Positions 59,904 to 64,000 of a DNA stretch of 64,000 nt are shown in pieces. This stretch comes from an uncultured Aquimarina sp. (lineage in GTDB: Bacteria; Bacteroidota; Bacteroidia; Flavobacteriales; Flavobacteriaceae). The first letter of the stretch is position 1. Each line of letters opens with the position of its first letter. The stretch covers positions 1-64,000 of the forward strand of contig CANMWA010000004.1 of assembly GCA_947501475.1 (NCBI GenBank), in the 5' to 3' direction. The notes beneath the pieces were generated by a model that made no database searches, had not been told where the DNA came from, and worked only from the letters and a program-made list of their open reading frames with translations. The translations under genes were made by a program, and so were the position numbers.

Positions 59904-60653
59904 ATGAAAAGATATTCATTTTTAGTAGTATTATTTTATTCTTCTTTTACATTTTTATCGGCACAGTTTTCTGCACAAGAGATCGTTGATAAAACAATTG
60001 AAAATGCAGGAGGCTCTAGATATGATAATGCGATTATTCATTTTACTTTTAGGGGTAAACAATATCGTAGTAAAAGAAGTGATGGGTTATATGAATTAGA
60101 AAGATTTATAAATGGCCCCGATGGTATTGTACATGATGTAGTTAATAATTCTGGTCTAGAAAGAGTAATAGAAAATTGCCCGGTTAAAGTTGTAGACTCA
60201 TTAATTACAAAAATAAGTGATGGAGTTAACTCGGTGCATTATTTTGCCGGATTACCTTATGGACTTAATGCTCCGGCTGTACATAAAAAATTAATTGGGG
60301 AGTATACTATACAAGGAAACGAGTATTACAAAATCAAAGTTACTTTTGATCAAAAGGGTGGAGGAACTGATTTTGAAGATGAGTTCATGTATTGGATACA
60401 CAAAGAAAATTATACAATAGATTTTCTTGCTTATAAATATGCTGTTAATAAAGGAGGTATTCGTTTTAGAGAGGCTTATAATTCAAGAATAATTAATGGA
60501 ATTCGTTTTGTAGATTACAATAATTATAAGACAGATGATCTTACCACACCATTATCAGATCTTGATCGTTTATTTGAAAAGAAAAAACTTAAACTGCTTT
60601 CAAAAATTGAATTGAAAGATATTTATGTATACGTAGATAGGGATTGTTGCTAA
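59904..60653 (+). CDS. DUF6503 family exported protein
   Basis: A 249-residue exported protein, with a signal peptide (about 1-20, LSAQF). AQEIVDKTIENAGG and the later PYGLNAPAVHKKLIGEYTI fit DUF6503, a flavobacterial family with lipoprotein-carrier-like fold features. No catalytic motif is seen. It converges with a SixA-like phosphatase with overlapping stop codons (60650-60653). Confidence 0.75.
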   Translation: MKRYSFLVVLFYSSFTFLSAQFSAQEIVDKTIENAGGSRYDNAIIHFTFRGKQYRSKRSDGLYELERFINGPDGIVHDVVNNSGLERVIENCPVKVVDSLITKISDGVNSVHYFAGLPYGLNAPAVHKKLIGEYTIQGNEYYKIKVTFDQKGGGTDFEDEFMYWIHKENYTIDFLAYKYAVNKGGIRFREAYNSRIINGIRFVDYNNYKTDDLTTPLSDLDRLFEKKKLKLLSKIELKDIYVYVDRDCC

Positions 60654-61159
60654 TTTATATGTAGTACAGTGTCTGTAATCATTCCATTTTTTATGGTCAC
60701 GATAAACAGTTTCCCATAAACTTTTTCGTTAATATCAGCGTGCTTATTTTTTCCAATAATTTTATTCACAAAAGTAGGAGTTGTATTACTATGACCAACG
60801 ATTACACAAGTTTTTCCTTTAGTAATTTGCTGAAATTCGGTAGTGTATAAGTCTCTTGGATTATATGAAGTTATTGCTACATTATTATGCTCTGCAATGG
60901 GTTTAGCAGTTTGTTGTGTTCTATAATAATCTGTAGAAAAAACAAAATCGATAGTAGTATCTGCTAATATTTTTGCCCAATCACTAGCTCTTTTTTTACC
61001 AAGATCTGTTAGATTTGGGTTTCTATCATTTGGATTGCTAGTATCTTTTTCAGCATGTCTAATAAAGAAATACGTTGTAGTTTCTAGCACTTCTATTGAT
61101 TCTTGTGCAAAATTTGTGAAAGAGCATAGAAAAATAGATAAAATAGTAATTAACTTCAT
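60650..61159 (-). CDS. SixA-like histidine phosphatase
   Basis: A 169-residue protein with a signal peptide (about 1-19). The phosphate site TTYFFIRHAEKDTSNPNDRN (His in RHAE) and IVGHSNTTP (second His) are those of the histidine phosphatase family. It is likely exported, which is unusual for SixA, a cytoplasmic phosphohistidine phosphatase. The start is set at 61159 because a longer frame (61225) adds 22 residues in front of the signal peptide. Confidence 0.85.
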   Translation of the reverse strand: MKLITILSIFLCSFTNFAQESIEVLETTTYFFIRHAEKDTSNPNDRNPNLTDLGKKRASDWAKILADTTIDFVFSTDYYRTQQTAKPIAEHNNVAITSYNPRDLYTTEFQQITKGKTCVIVGHSNTTPTFVNKIIGKNKHADINEKVYGKLFIVTIKNGMITDTVLHIN

Positions 61160-61193
61160 GATAATTAGGTTAGATAGCTTAGTATAATATTTT

Positions 61194-61319
61194 TTAGTCA
61201 AGCATTCCCATTTGCCAAACAACAATAATCATTGATAGAATTGCAATAATAAAGAAGCCAACATAGATATATGAGCTTGTTTTTTTATTTGAAGATCCCA
61301 AATCACCAGATGGTTTCAT
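61194..61319 (-). CDS. 41-residue single-pass membrane protein
   Basis: A small ORF of 41 residues, MKPSGDLGSSNKKTSSYIYV then a membrane helix (residues 18-36, about GFFIIAILSMIIVVW) and a short tail QMGMLD. It is a convincing topology: a polar N-terminus, one helix and a short C-terminus. Its spacing to the SixA-like gene is 34 bases. The function is unknown. Confidence 0.6.
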   Translation of the reverse strand: MKPSGDLGSSNKKTSSYIYVGFFIIAILSMIIVVWQMGMLD

Positions 61320-61373
61320 AGTGGCTAGGTTTTAAGTGGTTTATCTTTATAAGACTATTAAAAATTTAAAATG

Positions 61374-61856
61374 TTACACTTTTTGTAATTTTAGTTGTAA
61401 TATCCTTTCTTCAAAACTTTTTTCAGTTATTGACTCCTTTACACCATTAAAAAGATCCATGAGAGGCTGATCATGATTCCAACGTTTTTGTTGTAATAAA
61501 TTAAAATGTACAAAAGTACTCCACAATATAGATTTTAACTCTGTTTTGTTGTGATTCCACATTCTGATTTCTACATGTAATTGATTTTCGGTAAAGTGTA
61601 TTAACTGAGAATCTATAATTACATCTTCCATTAATAAAGCTGGTTTTAAGTATGCAATTTGATTTGAACCCACCACCCAGCTAATTCCTTTGGTTTTAGC
61701 TAGTTTAAAAATGTCAAGAGCGTAATGTTTTTCGATTTGATCTTCACGAGCATTGATCATATAATTAATATATGCAGCATTGTTAAGATGGTTAAATGGG
61801 TCACAATCCTGAAATCGTATTTTAGCTTTACTTTCTAATATTTTTGGTAATTTCAT
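61374..61856 (-). CDS. Acyl-CoA thioesterase under a TetR-type operator
   Basis: A 160-residue hotdog protein. RFQDCDPFNHLNNAAYINYM is the 4HBT signature, with the catalytic Asp near residue 17. A TetR-type operator lies 17 bases upstream (61873-61892), nearly identical to the one before the tetR gene. It is therefore likely controlled by the TetR protein, whose ligand may be an acyl-CoA. Confidence 0.9.
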   Translation of the reverse strand: MKLPKILESKAKIRFQDCDPFNHLNNAAYINYMINAREDQIEKHYALDIFKLAKTKGISWVVGSNQIAYLKPALLMEDVIIDSQLIHFTENQLHVEIRMWNHNKTELKSILWSTFVHFNLLQQKRWNHDQPLMDLFNGVKESITEKSFEERILQLKLQKV

Positions 61857-61872
61857 ATCACTGATATTTTAT

Positions 61873-61892
61873 AATATACCAATCGGTATATT
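61873..61892. promoter_or_regulatory. TetR-type operator upstream of the thioesterase
   Basis: The palindrome TATACC-AATC-GGTATA, extended to AATATACCAATCGGTATATT, is repeated almost exactly at 62540-62559. On both sides of both copies a similar A/T-rich sequence (GATTAAAAAAA) follows. Confidence 0.7.
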
Positions 61893-61909
61893 TCTGATTA
61901 AAAAAATAA

Positions 61910-62506
61910 TTATTGCTTTAATTCTTTATGGATCATAGTATCTATTTGATCCATTGTCTCTAATAGATAACTATTATTCTCCATGGTATGCGTCATAAAT
62001 ATGGCACCAGTTATCATGCTGTATAATCTTTTAGAATATACCATAGAATCAATGTCGATTCGAATTTCTTCTAGTCTTTTTCCTGCATCAATAAGTTTAG
62101 CCACATTACTTTGAATTTTATTGATAGCCGACTGTACATGTCTAAAAAGAGTTGGGTTTTGATGTTTAGCATCTACTCCCATATTAAGTACTGGGCAACC
62201 TCCGATTTCTTGGGTGTAGTTATAATAGTTTCGATAAAAATCGGTGACCAAAAATAGTTTTTCTATTGGAGAACTGCTAAGTGACTGGTGCTCAATAATA
62301 CGATTCATCATATTTTTTTCAGTCATTGTAAATGCAGCTATTGCCAACTCTTCCTTGTTTTTAAAGTTGCCATAAATGGCACCTTTTGTTAGCCCAGTTG
62401 CTTTTGTAATATCACTTAAACTTGTAGCAGCATACCCATTTTTATTAAATATTGGAGCTACAGTTTGTATAATAAACTCAGTCGTTTGTTCGGCTTTTGT
62501 GAGCAT
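61910..62506 (-). CDS. TetR/AcrR-family repressor
   Basis: A 198-residue repressor. The N-terminal helix-turn-helix includes NGYAATSLSDITKATGLTKG (about residues 21-40), followed by AIYGNFKNKEELAIAAF. The C-terminal ligand domain has no recognisable ligand signature. It is flanked by two copies of one operator, so it probably represses itself and the thioesterase gene downstream. Confidence 0.92.
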   Translation of the reverse strand: MLTKAEQTTEFIIQTVAPIFNKNGYAATSLSDITKATGLTKGAIYGNFKNKEELAIAAFTMTEKNMMNRIIEHQSLSSSPIEKLFLVTDFYRNYYNYTQEIGGCPVLNMGVDAKHQNPTLFRHVQSAINKIQSNVAKLIDAGKRLEEIRIDIDSMVYSKRLYSMITGAIFMTHTMENNSYLLETMDQIDTMIHKELKQ

Positions 62507-62539
62507 TTTTTGCTTTGTAATTTTGGTAAAGATATTAAA

Positions 62540-62559
62540 AATATACCAATCGGTATATT
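62540..62559. promoter_or_regulatory. TetR-type operator upstream of tetR
   Basis: Same palindrome as at 61873-61892. It starts 34 bases upstream of the tetR start, as expected for autorepression. Confidence 0.7.
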
Positions 62560-62578
62560 TTTGATTAAAAAAAATGGT

Positions 62579-63220
62579 TTAATTCATTCCAGCATTAATA
62601 AAAATATGGTCTTGAGGCTCTGAACGAGTAATACTCCTTGGTAAATTGCAAGCATCTTCAGCTTTGATTTCTTTATATTTTAATAAAAAATGAAATTTAT
62701 CAAGAGCATTTTGCGCCTGATCGCACCCTATGTTATTGTTTCTAACGTAATTTGTTTTAATCTTTGGTTTATTGCTTCTATTTTCAAAATCTTTGAATTG
62801 GCATTTTATAATTTTTTCATCTTTAAAATAAAAGCGTTCTTCAAGAGTTAATGTCACGTTTATCATTTGTCGTTTACCTGAACGATTTCTTTCGTAATCT
62901 TTATACCAAATTTTATGTGTAGCATAATGGAAAAATAATTCGTCATCCCAAATATAAAATTCATCTCTATATTTTACATGCCCTTGCATATAGGTGTGAT
63001 TAATATGTTTTAATTCTGAGCTATTGTAGTAGAGTGTATATGCCCCTTTTTCTGAAATGTCTTCGCACGAATACTCTATATGATGTTGTCTTAATGCGTT
63101 TGAATCCAACAGTTCACGAATTAATTGATATTTGTTCTTGATGTCAGATAATGTTCCTTTACTACTTTGTCCAAAGCAGATAGATGAGGTTAAGAGTAAG
63201 AGTAGTATAGTTGGTCTCAT
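62579..63220 (-). CDS. Hypothetical exported protein
   Basis: A 213-residue secreted protein with a signal peptide (MRPTILLLLLTSSICFGQSS). The frame extends to 63271, but the Met at 63220 begins a proper signal peptide. The mature part has two cysteine-containing regions (HIEYSCEDIS and NIGCDQAQNALD, with ACNLPRS near the end) and the ending FINAGMN. I know no family. Confidence 0.6.
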   Translation of the reverse strand: MRPTILLLLLTSSICFGQSSKGTLSDIKNKYQLIRELLDSNALRQHHIEYSCEDISEKGAYTLYYNSSELKHINHTYMQGHVKYRDEFYIWDDELFFHYATHKIWYKDYERNRSGKRQMINVTLTLEERFYFKDEKIIKCQFKDFENRSNKPKIKTNYVRNNNIGCDQAQNALDKFHFLLKYKEIKAEDACNLPRSITRSEPQDHIFINAGMN

Positions 63221-63292
63221 TGCGGGTGCAATGTAAATAAAACCTCTTTTTTTTCTATATTTAGTTATCAACCATGTAAGAATAGTTTTGTT

Positions 63293-63319
63293 AATAACTA
63301 CGGTAAAACCGTAATTATT
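63293..63319. repeat. Palindrome upstream of the 213-residue protein gene
   Basis: Arms 63293-63304 and 63308-63319 pair with one mismatch around AAA. It lies 73 bases upstream of the minus-strand start at 63220, a position that suits an operator; no T-run marks it as a terminator. Confidence 0.45.
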
Positions 63320-63365
63320 AAAATTACCTATAATCGTTAGGGTTGGGAGATTTTTATATAAAAAT

Positions 63366-63400
63366 TGCGTAATTAATCAAAGAACATGATTAATTACGCA
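63366..63400 (-). terminator. Terminator of clpB
   Basis: A perfect 14-base inverted repeat (63366-63379 with 63387-63400) is followed by a T-tract on the minus strand, 31 bases past the clpB stop. Confidence 0.8.
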
Positions 63401-63430
63401 TATTTTAATGTGTTTATGTGAATTTTGTAA

Positions 63431-64000
63431 TTATTCGGGTACTAAATCTGGTTGATTTCTGAAGACTAAATTATTATCAAATTCATCTAATAGAATATTA
63501 CTTTCTGTAGAAACTTTTCCTGCAAGAATTTCTTTTGATAATGTATTCAACACTTCTTTTTGTATAGTACGTTTTACTGGTCGTGCTCCAAACTCTGGTT
63601 GAAAGCCTTTTTCTGAAAGAAAAACTATAGCTTCTTCGGTGGCCTCCAGAGTAATGTGTTGCTGAGCCAGCATTGATGATACATTTAATAATTGAAGTTT
63701 TACAATTTCTTTGATGTTAGCTTTTGTTAGTGGTGAGAACATTACCACATCGTCAATTCTATTTAAGAATTCAGGGCGTACAGACTGCTTTAATACCCCT
63801 AAAACTTCAATTTTTGCAGCCTCCATAGCAGCTTCCATATCGGGGATAGTTTCGAATTTATCTTGAATAATATCACTACCTATATTACTGGTCATGATAA
63901 TAATAGTATTTCTGAAATCTGCAGTTCTACCTTTATTATCAGTTAGTCTTCCTTCGTCTAATACTTGTAATAAAATATTAAAAGTATCGGGATGTGCTTT
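63431..64000 (-). CDS. clpB: ClpB disaggregase, C-terminal part (cut by window edge)
   Basis: The last 189 residues of the AAA+ chaperone that, with DnaK, dissolves protein aggregates. The frame continues unbroken to the right edge. It begins within the second ATPase domain (AHPDTFNILLQVLDEGRLT, then GRTADFRNTIIIMTSNIGSD) and includes the arginine-finger region VRPEFLNRIDDVVMF and the sensor-2 motif GFQPEFGARPVKRTIQ. The stop is at 63431, with a strong terminator downstream. Confidence 0.96.
   Translation of the reverse strand, partial: KAHPDTFNILLQVLDEGRLTDNKGRTADFRNTIIIMTSNIGSDIIQDKFETIPDMEAAMEAAKIEVLGVLKQSVRPEFLNRIDDVVMFSPLTKANIKEIVKLQLLNVSSMLAQQHITLEATEEAIVFLSEKGFQPEFGARPVKRTIQKEVLNTLSKEILAGKVSTESNILLDEFDNNLVFRNQPDLVPE

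Overview
This window comes from an AT-rich chromosome of the phylum Bacteroidota, very probably family Flavobacteriaceae; the genus cannot be fixed by eye, and Aquimarina-like is only a guess. The evidence is a TonB receptor with a carboxypeptidase-regulatory domain next to a DUF4249 lipoprotein, several lineage families (DUF6095, DUF6913, DUF6503, DUF4835), a monomeric NADP isocitrate dehydrogenase, and promoters of the Bacteroidota form (TTTG or TTG, then about 19 bases, then TAnnTTTG). There is no insertion sequence, prophage, CRISPR array or complete RNA gene. Most of the window is core chromosome.

Layout. 1-3.5 kb holds a membrane-bound LytTR regulator, two lineage-specific exported proteins and a DinB-fold protein. 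3.5-7.8 kb holds MurQ with DUF6095, then the TonB receptor and its DUF4249 partner. 7.9-11 kb is an ECF sigma factor operon with an anti-sigma factor, a DUF4097 protein, a small barrel protein and an unlisted 50-residue ORF. 11-20 kb carries icd, rplS, trmD, a coiled-coil membrane protein, a long GAPDH and an HtrA protease. A 950-base gap between icd and rplS contains a promoter-like site, several hairpins and a terminator, and may encode an RNA. 20-26 kb runs dapF, an acetyltransferase, mltG, a lysozyme-like protein with a structured leader, an RsmI-like methylase, a tyrosine phosphatase and dnaA. 26-30 kb is a minus-strand run of yigZ, an EamA transporter, a HAD phosphatase, ribD and a LEA14-like lipoprotein.

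30-37 kb runs prmC, a LOG protein and ligA into four consecutive small membrane proteins that look like diverged tandem copies of a YhhN (TMEM86, lysoplasmalogenase) protein. 37-45 kb contains DUF6913, dapA, a KirBac-type channel, then bamD, rpoZ, coaBC, DUF4835, recN and fabI. 45.5-50.5 kb has a glycosyltransferase, a YbbR/CdaR protein, coaE and a two-component system. 50.5-64 kb holds miaA, a voltage-gated-type channel with a zinc-ribbon tail, an exonuclease/GIY-YIG fusion, yggS, DUF1015, a 3-hydroxyacyl-CoA dehydrogenase, a Gfo/Idh/MocA oxidoreductase, pcm, smpB, small secreted proteins, a TetR regulator with two near-identical operators flanking a thioesterase, and the C-terminal end of clpB running off the right edge.

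Several database-style starts need shortening: DinB, murQ, the barrel protein, the glycosyltransferase (whose long start lies in the fabI terminator), miaA, yggS, the SixA-like phosphatase, DUF3887 and the 213-residue protein. The items most worth a second look are the four YhhN-like paralogues, the icd-rplS intergenic RNA candidate, the TetR operator pair, the structured leader at 22.3 kb, the HAD gene coupled to ribD, and the 50-residue ORF ending the sigma operon. All functions below are read from sequence and family knowledge; no search was run.
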